Shown one piece after another: positions 9,213 to 18,013 of a stretch of 64,000 bases of DNA; positions within the stretch are counted from its first letter, which is position 1, and each line of letters opens with the position of its first letter. The notes under the pieces were generated by a model that saw only the letters and a list, made by a program, of their open reading frames with translations, had not been told where the DNA came from and searched no databases. Both the position numbers and the translations under genes were made by a program. Source of the stretch: DATARH01 sp963789255 (lineage in GTDB: Bacteria; Pseudomonadota; Alphaproteobacteria; ATCC43930; CGMCC-115725). The stretch spans positions 1,736,001-1,800,000 of the forward strand of contig CAWBJW010000002.1 in the NCBI GenBank assembly GCA_963789255.1, written 5' to 3'.

Positions 9213-9581
9213 GACCGCTTCTCCGCTCGCCTCAGGCACCCGCGAGTATCCTGCCGGGCGGCGGCCGGACGAGCAAGCGGCGCTGTTAGCCGCATTGATG
9301 CGCGAAGAGATGGCTCCACGCCTCAGGTTCGGTAAGCTGTCATCATAATTGCAGCAGCTCTACGCGAGCGTCGAGAGCACCTTGGCGCTGGCGGGGCTTG
9401 CGGAGGGAGCGTCGGAAGGAGAAAAGGAATAGCATTTGGGTATAGGCAATGACATCAATCGTGTTGTTCAAGAGCAGGGGTGACCCTTGGCATCGGACCG
9501 ATGAATCAGGCTTTAGTAATACGGGATACGTTACTAATGGCGGGATCGTCATCCATCCGCGCCGACATTGCAGGAGAGGCG
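9213..9581. other. Intergenic region between divergent ThDP gene and glgP
   Basis: I see no convincing gene here. The stretch separates divergent genes, so it should hold both promoters. The only clear structure is the TTAGTAA/TTACTAA dyad at 9513-9537. AGGAGAGG, the glgP ribosome-binding site, closes the interval. Confidence 0.5.
9513..9537. promoter_or_regulatory. Inverted repeat TTAGTAA-N11-TTACTAA upstream of glgP
   Basis: Two perfect 7-base arms with an 11-base spacer lie 45-69 bases before the glgP ATG, in an AT-rich patch within GC-rich DNA. The spacing suits a dimeric regulator site overlapping the promoter. The regulator is unknown. Confidence 0.4.
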
Positions 9582-12157
9582 ATGAGCGACCGAACGCCGG
9601 ACGGTGACCCGAAGGCGCCGCCTTTATCCGCTTCGGCGCGGCCGTCGCGGCGGGAGAGCGACGTCGAGGGTTTCGATGCCCTGGCCGAGCTTGCCCTGGA
9701 TATGCGTTCGGCCTGGAACCATGTTGCCGACCCGGTGTGGCGGCAGCTGGACCCGGTGCTGTGGGAACTGACGAACAACCCCTGGGTCGTGCTCCAGACG
9801 GTCTCGCGGGAGAAACTCCAGAGTGTTCTGGGCGATCCCGCCTTCCGCAAAAACATCGACGATCTGGTTCAGGCCCGGCGCGATGCGGCGGCAGCGCCGG
9901 CGTGGTTTCAGCAAACCTGCCCGCAATCGCCGCTCGGCGGCGTTGCCTATTTCAGCATGGAATTCATGTTGGGCGAAGCCTTGCCGATCTACTCGGGCGG
10001 GCTCGGCAATGTGGCCGGCGACCAGCTCAAGGCCGCCGGCGATCTCGGCGTGCCGGTCGTCGGCGTCGGGCTGCTCTATCAGCAGGGCTATTTTCGCCAG
10101 GTCATCGACCACGACGGAGCGCAGCAGGCCCTTTTCCCCTACAACGATCCCGGACAGTTGCCGCTCACGCCATTGCGCCAACCGAACGGCCAGTGGTTGC
10201 GGCTTGCAGCTCGACCTGCCGGGTTACCCGATCTGGCTGCGCGCCTGGCAGGTTCAGGTCGGCCGGGTGAAGCTGTACCTGCTCGACAGCAACGATGCAG
10301 CGAACTATGCACCCTACCAGGGGATCACCAGCGAGCTTTACGGCGGCGGACCGTACCTGCGCCTGATGCAGGAGCTGGTGTTGGGGATCGGCGGCTGGCG
10401 GCTGCTCGCCGCGCTCGGCATCGAGCCGCAAGTCTGCCACCTGAACGAAGGGCATGCGGCGTTCGCCGTGCTGGAACGCGCGCGCAGTTTCCGGCAGGCG
10501 AGCGGGCAGCCTTTCGACGTTGCGCTGGCCGTCACGCGGGCCGGCAATCTCTTTACCACCCACACCGCGGTGGCCGACGGCTTTGATCGGTTCGATCCCG
10601 CTCTGATCGAACGATACCTCGGCGGGTATGCCGAGCAGAAGCTCGGCATACCGCTCCACGACTTGCTGGCACTAGGCCGCCAAAATCCGAACGACGCCGC
10701 GGAGGATTTCAATATGGCGTATCTCGCGATCCGCGGCAGCGGGGCGGTGAACGGTGTCAGCCGCCTGCATGAAACGGTGAGCCGACGTCTCTTTCAGCCG
10801 CTCTTTCCGCGCTGGCCGGCGGACGACGTGCCGGTCGGACACGTGACCAATGGCGTCCACATGCCGAGCTGGGACTCGGCAGCGGCCGACAGACTGTGGA
10901 CGCAGGTGTGCGGGAAAGACCGATGGCGGGGGACGACAGAAACCCTGGAAGCCGACATTCGCTGTGTCTCCGACGTGAGCCTTTGGCAATTTCGCAGCGC
11001 CGCCCGCGTGTCTTTGGTTGAATACGCTCGCGAACGATTGTCCCGGCAACTGGCCGCGTCAGGCGCACCGCCCGAGGCCGTTGACGGTGCAAAATATCTA
11101 TTCGATGCCAATACCTTGACACTGGGATTTGCCCGCCGTTTTACCACCTACAAAAGACCGAATTCTGCTGCTGCACGACCCGGAACGGCTGCTGCGCCTG
11201 TTGACCAATCCTCGGCGCCCGGTGCAGCTGATCATGGCCGGCAAGGCCCATCCCGCCGATCTGGCGGGCCAGGCCCTGATCCGGGAATGGACGCATTTCA
11301 TCCGGCGGCCCGAGGTGCGCCCCCATGCGATTTTCCTCAGCGACTATGACATGCTGCTGACCGAGCACCTGGTGCAGGGAGTGGATCTCTGGCTCAACAC
11401 GCCGCGCCGCCCCTGGGAAGCCTGCGGCACCAGCGGCATGAAGGTGCTGGTCAATGGCGGCATCAATCTGTCGGAATTGGACGGCTGGTGGGCGGAAGCC
11501 TACACGCCGGAAGTGGGGTGGGCGTTGGGGGACGGCCAGGAACATGACGCTGATCCGGCCTGGGACACGGCCGACGCCGAGGCCCTCTACGACCTGCTGG
11601 AGCGCAAGGTGATCCCCGAGTTCTATACCCGCGATGACGAGGGTATCCCCAGAGCCTGGGCGGCGCGGATGCGGGAAAGCATGGCGCGGTTGACGCCGCG
11701 CTTTTCCAGCAACCGCGCGGTGCGCGAATACACCGAGCAACATTACCTCCCGGCGGCCGCTTCCTACCTCGAGCGGGCTGGCGACAAGGGCAAAATGGGC
11801 GTCGATATCGCCAATTGGCGGCACGCTCTGGACCTGAAATGGACCGCACTGCGCTTCGGCGAGGTGAAGGCTGAGACCGACGGCGGGCAGCATGTGTTTG
11901 ACGCGCAGGTGTATCTCGACGATCTCGACCCCGAGGCGGTGCGCGTCGAGCTTTACGCCGACGGCGTCATGGGCGGTGCTCCTGTGCGGCACGAGATGAC
12001 ACGCGTTCGCGAGCTGGCAGGCGCGTCGGGCGGCTTTGCTTACACAGCTTCCGTGTCTGCGGCGCGCCCAGCGGCAGACTACACGGCGCGCGTGATCCCG
12101 CACCGCGACGGCGTTGCGGTCCCGCTGGAGGACGCCAGAATCCTGTGGCAGCGATGA
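9582..12157 (+). pseudogene. glgP: Alpha-glucan (glycogen) phosphorylase, two frameshifts
   Basis: A GT35 alpha-glucan phosphorylase of the short GlgP class, releasing glucose-1-phosphate from glycogen. Three frames join: 9582 to about 10204 (MSDRTPDG, FSMEFMLGEALPIYSGGLG), about 10206 to 11163 (LDLPGYPIWLRAWQVQVG, CHLNEGHAAF, HVTNGVHMPSW, FARRFTTYKRPN), then to 12157 (IMAGKAHPAD, GTSGMKVLVNGGINLSELD with the PLP lysine, and the C-terminal DUF3417-type tail). Each break is fixed by deleting one T from a TT pair (about 10204 and about 11163). The ATG at 9582 has AGGAGAGGCG before it. All parts are conserved, so base-call errors are as likely as true decay. Confidence 0.85.
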
Positions 12158-12238
12158 TCAGATGGACGATGCCGAAAGCGCCCGCAGCAACCCGGCTGTT
12201 TTCGATATCGCCGGCGTCCGGTCCACCGGTTGGCGGCC

Positions 12239-13447
12239 ATGAAGCCCGCTGACCCGCGCATCCTGACGATCAATGGCGGCTCGTCGAGCATCAAGTTCGC
12301 GCTGTTCGAGGCCGGCGACGCGCTGCGCCGGATCCTGAAGGGCGAGCTCGAGCGGATTGGGCTGTCGCAGGCCGTCCTGCGGGTCGAAGGCTCGAACCAC
12401 GCGGACAATTTTTCAAGGCCGGTGACGGCTCCGGATCACACGGCCGCGGTCGGCGCCCTGATGGGGTGGATCGAGGAACACAGCGGGCATGACGGCCTGG
12501 CCGCGGTGGGACATCGCGTCGTGCATGGCGGGCCGGATTACAGTGAGCCGCAGCCGATCACGGCGGAAATGCTTGCCGAACTGCACCGGCTCAGGGCATT
12601 CGATCCCGAGCATCTGCCGCTGGAGATCGAGTTGATCGAGGCGTTTCGCAGGCGCCATCCGCGATTGCCGCAGGTGGCGTGCTTTGACACCGCCTTTCAC
12701 CGCACCATGCCGCGGGTCGCCGTTCTGCTGCCGATCCCGCGACATTACGAGGCGGCGGGGGTTCGCCGTTATGGCTTCCACGGTTTGTCTTACGAATTCC
12801 TGATGGCGGAACTGGCCCGCCTCGGCGACCCGGCGGCAACCAAGGGCCGGGTGATCCTGGCCCATCTCGGCAACGGCGCGAGCCTCGCGGCCGTGCGCGA
12901 CGGCAACAGCATCGACACCAGCATGGGCTTTACCCCGACGGCCGGATTGGTGATGGGCACTCGCTCGGGAGATCTGGATCCGGGGCTGGTCTCCTACCTC
13001 GCGCGCAGCGAGCAGATGAGCGCGGCGCGATTCCAGGAAATGGTCAACCACGAGTCCGGATTGCTCGGCGTGTCGCAGACCAGTTCCGACATGCGCGACC
13101 TGCTCGACCGGGAAACGCAGGATGTGCGGGCATCCGAAGCGGTGGCGCTGTTTTGCTATCAGGCCAGGAAATGGATCGGCGCCTTCGCGGCGGCGTTGGG
13201 CGGACTGGACATGCTGGTGTTCGCCGGCGGCATCGGCGAAAACGCGCCGCTCGTCCGGGAGCGGATCTGCGACGGGCTGGGCTTTTTCGGCATCGAACTG
13301 AACCGCAGGCAGAATGCGACGAATGCAGCACTGATTTCGCCGCGCGCCGGCGCGGTCAGAGTGCGGGTCATCCGCACCGACGAGGAGGTGATGATCGCTC
13401 GGTCCACCGCCCGCATCCTCGATCTCGGCGCAATTCGGAAGAAATAG
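12239..13447 (+). CDS. ackA: Acetate kinase
   Basis: This 402-residue protein of the acetate/propionate kinase family interconverts acetate plus ATP and acetyl phosphate plus ADP. Visible motifs are LTINGGSSSIKF at the N-terminus, VGHRVVHGG, the FDTAFHRTMP segment with the catalytic Asp, YGFHGLSYEF, LAHLGNGAS, MGFTPTAGLVMGTRSGDLDP and FAGGIGENAP. The ATG at 12239 gives the family N-terminus; an in-frame TTG nine bases earlier is less likely. The gene follows glgP by about 80 bases on the same strand, so glycogen breakdown and acetyl-phosphate metabolism may be co-expressed. A phosphoketolase or phosphotransacetylase partner is not visible in the window. Confidence 0.93.
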   Translation: MKPADPRILTINGGSSSIKFALFEAGDALRRILKGELERIGLSQAVLRVEGSNHADNFSRPVTAPDHTAAVGALMGWIEEHSGHDGLAAVGHRVVHGGPDYSEPQPITAEMLAELHRLRAFDPEHLPLEIELIEAFRRRHPRLPQVACFDTAFHRTMPRVAVLLPIPRHYEAAGVRRYGFHGLSYEFLMAELARLGDPAATKGRVILAHLGNGASLAAVRDGNSIDTSMGFTPTAGLVMGTRSGDLDPGLVSYLARSEQMSAARFQEMVNHESGLLGVSQTSSDMRDLLDRETQDVRASEAVALFCYQARKWIGAFAAALGGLDMLVFAGGIGENAPLVRERICDGLGFFGIELNRRQNATNAALISPRAGAVRVRVIRTDEEVMIARSTARILDLGAIRKK

Positions 13448-13475
13448 ACCTGCGTCGAGCCCAGTCTGCCCTTGC

Positions 13476-13740
13476 GTGGACTGCGCCCAGGCCGGGCTGC
13501 GCCATATCCGCACCCGAGCTTACACGCCGCGCACCAACGGCAAGGCCGAGCGCTTCATCCAGACCAGCTTGCGCGAATGGGCCTACGCCCGCGCTTACCA
13601 TTCCTCCGCCAAGCGGACCCACGCCATGCAGCCCTGGATCACCGACTGCAACCACTGCCGACCACACTCAGCCGTCGGCGGCCAACCACCCGCTACGCGA
13701 CTGAACAATGTGCTTGGCTTCAACAGCCTAACCAGCTCCA
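13476..13740 (+). mobile_element. IS481-family transposase, C-terminal remnant
   Basis: The frame starting at 13476 reads RTRAYTPRTNGKAERFIQT, LREWAYARAY, then ITDCNHCRPHSAVGGQPPATRLNNVLG. This is the C-terminal end of the integrase core (DDE domain) of IS481-type transposases, including the last catalytic Glu in GKAERF. The N-terminal two thirds are absent: the match begins only about 30 bases after the ackA stop. The downstream frame stays open by chance. It is a dead fragment that appears to have removed the front of the gene remnant that follows. Confidence 0.75.
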
Positions 13741-13993
13741 ATTTCATCAAAACACCTACAATCCCAACAAGCCCAAGTTGCGCGCCAGGATTACGATCGG
13801 TGGCAATCTCTATGATCTCCCGGTTACGGCGGACGCGGCGAGAACACGATGGCAGCAGAATGGCTTGGCCGCGCTTCAGGGCGATGTGCAAGCGAGTTGG
13901 TACCTTCACGTCCGGGTGGGATTGTCGCGGCCGTTCGCGGCAATGCCGAACCAGTGTTTTGCGCAGATTAACGGCGTCTATTTTCTTCTATGA
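13741..13993 (+). pseudogene. C-terminal remnant of an unidentified protein upstream of the DUF488 pair
   Basis: In the frame ending at the TGA of 13991-13993, about 84 residues look like the tail of a real protein: LRARITIGGNLYDLPVTADA, then WYLHVRVGLSRPFAAMPNQC and a hydrophobic end INGVYFLL. No start codon or N-terminal part exists, because an IS481 fragment directly precedes it. The pattern (YDLPVTD..., YL.VSLG.PF.... CYK) recalls dual-OB-fold proteins found next to DUF488 genes, but I name this only tentatively. It probably once formed an operon with the two DUF488 genes downstream. Confidence 0.4.
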
Positions 13994-14095
13994 CTGTATT
14001 GAATCAATTGTGAGGTCGGGCTGCTGTGCTGGTCTGCTTGGGTCCAGCCGGAGTGCCGATGATAAGCGAGCGTCTGGAGAAATGGACCTGAGCGC

Positions 14096-14773
14096 ATGCA
14101 TAATGAGCGGGACGTAACGCGAGGACGAGGGAAGCCAGCAGTGGCGGACGCTCAGGTCGAAGTTTTGACTATCGGCCACTCTACCTTGCCGTATGAGCGG
14201 TTCCTGGGGCTTCTGCGCCGGTGCTCGGTGACGGCAGTGGCCGATGTCAGAACGGCCCCCTATTCGCGGTACTCCCCGCACTTCAATCGGGACGCCTTGC
14301 GCAAGGAGCTGCGGCACGATGGCATTGCCTATGTGTTCCTCGGACACGAGCTGGGCGGTCGGCCGAAGGACGAGGAGCTCTTTCGCGACGGCGTCGCGGA
14401 TTACGAAAAAATGGCCCGCTTGGCCGAATTCGCGAAGGGCCTCAATCGCGTCGTTGACGGCGCGAAGAAGTATAGAATTGCGATGATGTGTTCCGAGCAT
14501 GACCCACTCGACTGCCACCGCTGTCTGCTGGTCGGCCGGGCCCTCCATGCACAGGGAGTCACGGTCAGGCACATCCTTTTCGACGGATCGCTCGTGGATC
14601 AGGCTGCGGTCGAGGATCGCCTGATGGAGCTATCGCGGCAGGCGGACGACGATTTGTTCGCGTCACGCGATCAGCGGGTAGCCATCGCATATCGCGCGCG
14701 TGCAGCAAAGGTCGCTTACGCGGAGAACAAGTCTGATGCCGGGGAAGTTGCGGCGATGGAGCTACGGGCGTGA
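14096..14773 (+). CDS. DUF488 domain-containing protein (first of a pair)
   Basis: This 225-residue protein carries a full DUF488 domain: EVLTIGHSTLPYERFLGLL at the N-terminus, AVADVRTAPYSRYSPHFNR, and the conserved cysteine motif MCSEHDPLDCHRCLLVGRAL. Members are small cytoplasmic proteins of unknown biochemical function; the Cys-x6-Cys-His-Arg motif suggests a nucleic-acid or redox role, which is inference. The ATG at 14096 is the only good start. The stop codon overlaps the GTG start of the next gene by four bases (GTGA), so the two are translationally coupled. Confidence 0.8.
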   Translation: MHNERDVTRGRGKPAVADAQVEVLTIGHSTLPYERFLGLLRRCSVTAVADVRTAPYSRYSPHFNRDALRKELRHDGIAYVFLGHELGGRPKDEELFRDGVADYEKMARLAEFAKGLNRVVDGAKKYRIAMMCSEHDPLDCHRCLLVGRALHAQGVTVRHILFDGSLVDQAAVEDRLMELSRQADDDLFASRDQRVAIAYRARAAKVAYAENKSDAGEVAAMELRA

Positions 14774-15215
14774 GAGACATCGTCGTCACGACGATAGGGT
14801 TCACCAAGACCAGTGCCTCCGGATTTTTCGAGCGCATCAAGCGGGCTGGCGTGAAGAAAATGGTGGATGTCCGCTCCACAATACATCGCAGTTGGCCGGG
14901 TTCGCCAAAGCGGACGATCTTGCATATTTCCTCAAGGAAATTTGCGGTGTGGACTACCCTCATCAGCCGCTTTTGGCGCCGACCGATGATATTCTGAAAG
15001 CGTATAAGCGGGACAGGGGAGATTGGGGTGTCTACGAAGAGCGGTTTATGAACCTGATGGCGGAGCGGGAGATCGAAAAGCGGCTTGATCCCGCCTCCTT
15101 GCAGGGCGCTTGCCTGCTCTGCTCGGAGGACAAGCCACGTCATTGTCACCGGCGATTGGTGTGCGAGTATCTGAACGATAAATGGGACGGGGTGCTGAAG
15201 GTCCGCCATCTGTAG
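14770..15215 (+). pseudogene. DUF488 domain-containing protein (second of a pair), one frameshift
   Basis: The start GTG overlaps the previous stop. The first frame reads MRDIVVTTIGFTKTSASGFF and RAGVKKMVDVR. It then breaks near 14874, where one C appears to be missing from CGC-CTC. The second frame restores LHNTSQLAGFAKADDLAYFL, GVDYPHQPLLAPT, YEERFMNLM and the DUF488 signature LCSEDKPRHCHRRLVCEYL, ending VRHL at 15215. The repaired protein would be about 148 residues, the normal size for a compact DUF488 protein. It differs from the upstream DUF488 protein, so this is a functional pair rather than a recent duplication. A sequence error at 14874 is possible. Confidence 0.75.
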
Positions 15216-15301
15216 GTGAATGGCGAATGGAGACGCGCTGGCGGTCCGCTCTCCCACCCGAGAGAGCCAATCTCGACCCCGGCTAGGACTGGCGGTTTTG
15301 A

Positions 15302-15380
15302 GGCATCAAGAGCGGTTCCCGCCGCCACGGCTGAGCGGCCGTTGTGGGTTCGAAAGCGATCCTCTGCTGCCGACGATTGG
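15302..15380 (+). repeat. 79-bp repeat, left copy (inverted relative to 19402-19480)
   Basis: This segment matches the reverse complement of 19402-19480 at 76 of 79 positions, by hand alignment. It is not coding. The two copies face each other across the complete ThDP/DUF35/thiolase operon. Confidence 0.85.
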
Positions 15381-15486
15381 TGCTCAGCATCGGACAGTTG
15401 GGAGACGGGACGCGGCTGATATTGTATGCTTCAGTGCGGCCGCACGGCGGCTGGCGGCTCGGCTCCATGCATAGGAGACCACATCC

Positions 15487-17160
15487 ATGACGATCGATGT
15501 AGCGACCGGCATTGTCCGCATTCTCAAGCTTGAGGGTGTGGGTTGGGTTTCAACTTTCCCGGTCTGCCGGGTGAACAACGCGCTGGGGCGCGAAGGGGTG
15601 CCGATGCTGATGATGCGCGACGACCGCTACGCCGTCGCGGTCGCCGACGCGTTCTCGCGCATCACCGGGGGCTCACGCATCGGGGTGTGCACCTTCCAAG
15701 GCGGCGTCAATGCCGCCGGCATGCAGTACGCCTATGCCGGGATGGCGCAGGCCTATGAGGATGGCTCGCCGGTGCTGTGCATCACCGATGGCGTGCCGGC
15801 CGGGAGCGCCGGCAACAGCCAGTACGATGTCGCATCGGCGATGAAGACCGTGTCGAAGTGGTTCGGCTATCTCGACAAGCCCGAGCGCACGCCGGAACTG
15901 ATGCGCCGCGCCTTCACCATGCTGCGCAGCGGCAGACCGGGCCCGGTGATCCTCGCCATTCCCAATGCCACGGCCACATACGACGAGACCGCCGACCCCT
16001 ACCGTCCGGTGAAGGGCTGGAAATCGGCGCCGGACCCGGCGGATGTGCGCGCTGCGGTCGACCAGCTCCTCCTGGCCCGCAACCCGCTGATCTACGCCGG
16101 CGAGGGGGTCATCTACGCGGGCGCCTCGGAAGATTTGAAAGCGCTGGCGGAGCTCGTCAATGTGCCGGTGATCACGACTCTCAAGGCGAAAGGGGCGTTC
16201 CCGGAGGACCATCCGCTGTTTGTCGGCGTGCGCGGCGATCAGGTGGCGCACTACCTGAACAAATCTGACCTCATCCTCGCCGTCGGCACGAGCCTGTCGC
16301 CGGGCCGCTTCAGCCACGCCATTCCCGATGCGGCGACAAAGACCATCATCCACTGCACCATCGACGAATTGCACATCAACAAGATGTATCCCACGGCGCA
16401 CGCCGTCATCGGCGATGCGCGCCTGACCTTGCAGGCGCTCCGCCGGGAGGTGTCCGGCCGCACCTCTGGGGCCACGGGCGGCGCCGGACGGAATGCGGGT
16501 AATGTGGCGGCGGAAGTCCGGGCATCACGCGACGAGGCGCTCGCCCGGTACCGGCAGGTCATGAACTCCGACGAGACGCCGATCAACCCCTATCGGGTGT
16601 ACGGCGATCTGATGCAGGTGCTGGATCTGAAGAATTCGTTCGTGACGCACGAAAGCGGCAACACGCGCGATCAGTTGAGCACCGTCTTCGACACGCTGAT
16701 CCCGCGCGGTTTCCTCGGCTGGGGCAATGTCTCGACGCTTGGCTTCAGCCTGGCGGCCGCGATTGCCGCCAAGAAGGCGTTTCCGGGGAGGGCATCCGTG
16801 GCGGTGACGGGCGAGGCTGGCCTTGGCTACATGCTCGGCAACCTTGAGGTTCTGCTGCGCGAGAAACTCGGGATCACGGTCGTGCACATCAGCAATGGCG
16901 GCTTTGCGGGCTATGGACCCGGCTTCTGGGGGCCGGGACACGATCCCTTCACCCACCGGGTGCTGGGGCCGGACGAAGTTGATATGTCGAAGGTGATCGG
17001 CGCCCTCGGCTTCCACACCGAGCGGGTGAGCGAGCCAGCCGAAATCATCCCGGCCCTGCGGCGGGCGCTCGACGCCAATAATTCGGGTCGTCCGGCCTAT
17101 ATCGAGTTCATCTGCTGCCAGTACCCGGTCTACGGCCAGTGGGTCGGCCGAGGCGAATAA
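15487..17160 (+). CDS. Thiamine-diphosphate-dependent enzyme, acetolactate-synthase-like
   Basis: This 557-residue ThDP-superfamily protein has an N-terminal PYR domain (GIVRILKLEGVGWVSTFPV), a central domain (FVGVRGDQVAHYLNKSDLI) and a C-terminal PP domain (AVTGEAGLGYMLGNLEVLL, HISNGGFAGYG). Two family positions differ. The activating Glu segment reads MMRDDRYAVAVADAF, with Asp where Glu is usual, and the Mg/ThDP GDG motif reads GEA. It may therefore have altered chemistry. AGGAGACCACATCC precedes the ATG. It is the first gene of a unit with a DUF35 protein and a thiolase-like protein, suggesting CoA-thioester or ketone metabolism. Substrate unknown. Confidence 0.8.
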   Translation: MTIDVATGIVRILKLEGVGWVSTFPVCRVNNALGREGVPMLMMRDDRYAVAVADAFSRITGGSRIGVCTFQGGVNAAGMQYAYAGMAQAYEDGSPVLCITDGVPAGSAGNSQYDVASAMKTVSKWFGYLDKPERTPELMRRAFTMLRSGRPGPVILAIPNATATYDETADPYRPVKGWKSAPDPADVRAAVDQLLLARNPLIYAGEGVIYAGASEDLKALAELVNVPVITTLKAKGAFPEDHPLFVGVRGDQVAHYLNKSDLILAVGTSLSPGRFSHAIPDAATKTIIHCTIDELHINKMYPTAHAVIGDARLTLQALRREVSGRTSGATGGAGRNAGNVAAEVRASRDEALARYRQVMNSDETPINPYRVYGDLMQVLDLKNSFVTHESGNTRDQLSTVFDTLIPRGFLGWGNVSTLGFSLAAAIAAKKAFPGRASVAVTGEAGLGYMLGNLEVLLREKLGITVVHISNGGFAGYGPGFWGPGHDPFTHRVLGPDEVDMSKVIGALGFHTERVSEPAEIIPALRRALDANNSGRPAYIEFICCQYPVYGQWVGRGE

Positions 17161-17175
17161 AAGGGGAGTGAAACG

Positions 17176-17586
17176 ATGCCAAAGCTGATCCCCGTCGCCG
17201 ACGCGCTGAGCAAGCCCTTCTGGGACGCCGTCAATCAAAGGCGGCTTGTCCTGCAGCACTGCGCTCACTGCGACCGGCTGCAATACCCGCCGCAGCAGGC
17301 CTGCCAATTCTGCAACTCGGCCGCCGGCCTCACGTGGAAAGAGGTCCCGGGCAAAGGCCATATCGCGACCACCATCGTGATCGAGGATGGCCGCCTCAAC
17401 CGGCGCATGCCCGATCAGCCGTATAATTTGGCAATGGTGACGCTGGACGCGGACAAGCGGGTCAATTTCTATTCCAACCTCCCGGGCACCCCGCCCTACC
17501 AGGCGCCGGTCGGCGCCGCCGTCGAGGTGATGTTCGAGGAGGTGGCCCCGGGCCAGCTGATCCACGAGTGGCGGGTTGTGGGCTAG
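17176..17586 (+). CDS. DUF35 OB-fold protein with zinc ribbon (acyl-CoA-associated)
   Basis: This 136-residue protein has a DUF35 N-terminal helix and rubredoxin-like zinc ribbon (CAHCDRLQYPPQQACQFC, two CxxC pairs), followed by an OB-fold (GKGHIATTIVIEDGRL to VEVMFEEVAPG). DUF35 proteins bind acyl-CoA and pair with thiolase-like proteins, as with ChsH2/Ltp2 in sterol side-chain cleavage and in ketone metabolism. GGGGAGTGAAACG gives a strong start at 17176, 15 bases after the ThDP enzyme. The thiolase-like gene downstream is the obvious partner, although a small unrelated-looking gene lies between them. Confidence 0.88.
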   Translation: MPKLIPVADALSKPFWDAVNQRRLVLQHCAHCDRLQYPPQQACQFCNSAAGLTWKEVPGKGHIATTIVIEDGRLNRRMPDQPYNLAMVTLDADKRVNFYSNLPGTPPYQAPVGAAVEVMFEEVAPGQLIHEWRVVG

Positions 17587-17599
17587 CTAGAGCTGGTCG

Positions 17600-17965
17600 A
17601 TGCCAGAAGGGAGCAAAAAGAAGCGCCGCCCGGACGCGGCAGTGGCGTCTACTGTAATCAACGCCATTTCCCCTGACGGTAAACCGTTCCTGATAAAATT
17701 AGAAATTATGATGCCGTACCAAAGTGAAACTGGCGAATGGGCGTGCCCGGTAATTGTTGATGGCATTGCGAAGAGAACTGACGCGCGCGGAATAGATTCT
17801 TACCAAGCACTCTGCCTAGCAGTGAGCTTTGCACAGAATTTGCTACAGGATTTTTGTGAGGACGGAGGCAGGCTGCTTATGGAAGATTCAGACTTTCCTC
17901 TGCAAGCGTATTCGGTACTGCGCAGAACGACCGCAGATGCTTACAAAAAATGGAAGAAGGGCTAA
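17600..17965 (+). CDS. Small hypothetical protein (DUF6968-like)
   Basis: This 121-residue protein starts MPEGSKKKRRPDAAVASTV. Its core, KPFLIKLEIMMPYQ, TGEWACPVIVDG and YQALCLAVSFAQNLLQDF, resembles the small DUF6968-type proteins seen in contact-dependent or defence contexts; this is a pattern-level impression. The C-terminus is Lys-rich (YKKWKKG). Base composition is clearly lower in GC than the flanking genes, so it may be a later insertion between the DUF35 and thiolase-like genes, which normally sit side by side. Function unknown. Confidence 0.55.
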   Translation: MPEGSKKKRRPDAAVASTVINAISPDGKPFLIKLEIMMPYQSETGEWACPVIVDGIAKRTDARGIDSYQALCLAVSFAQNLLQDFCEDGGRLLMEDSDFPLQAYSVLRRTTADAYKKWKKG

Positions 17966-18013
17966 TTCGCCCCTGCGATACCATCATTCCGGAGCGTAAG
18001 GGAAAGGGGAGCC

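Noticed and set aside
8082..9335. Long plus-strand frame of 417 codons
   Set aside because: It is the antisense shadow of the clearly conserved ThDP enzyme; its composition is Arg/Gly-rich with no motifs.
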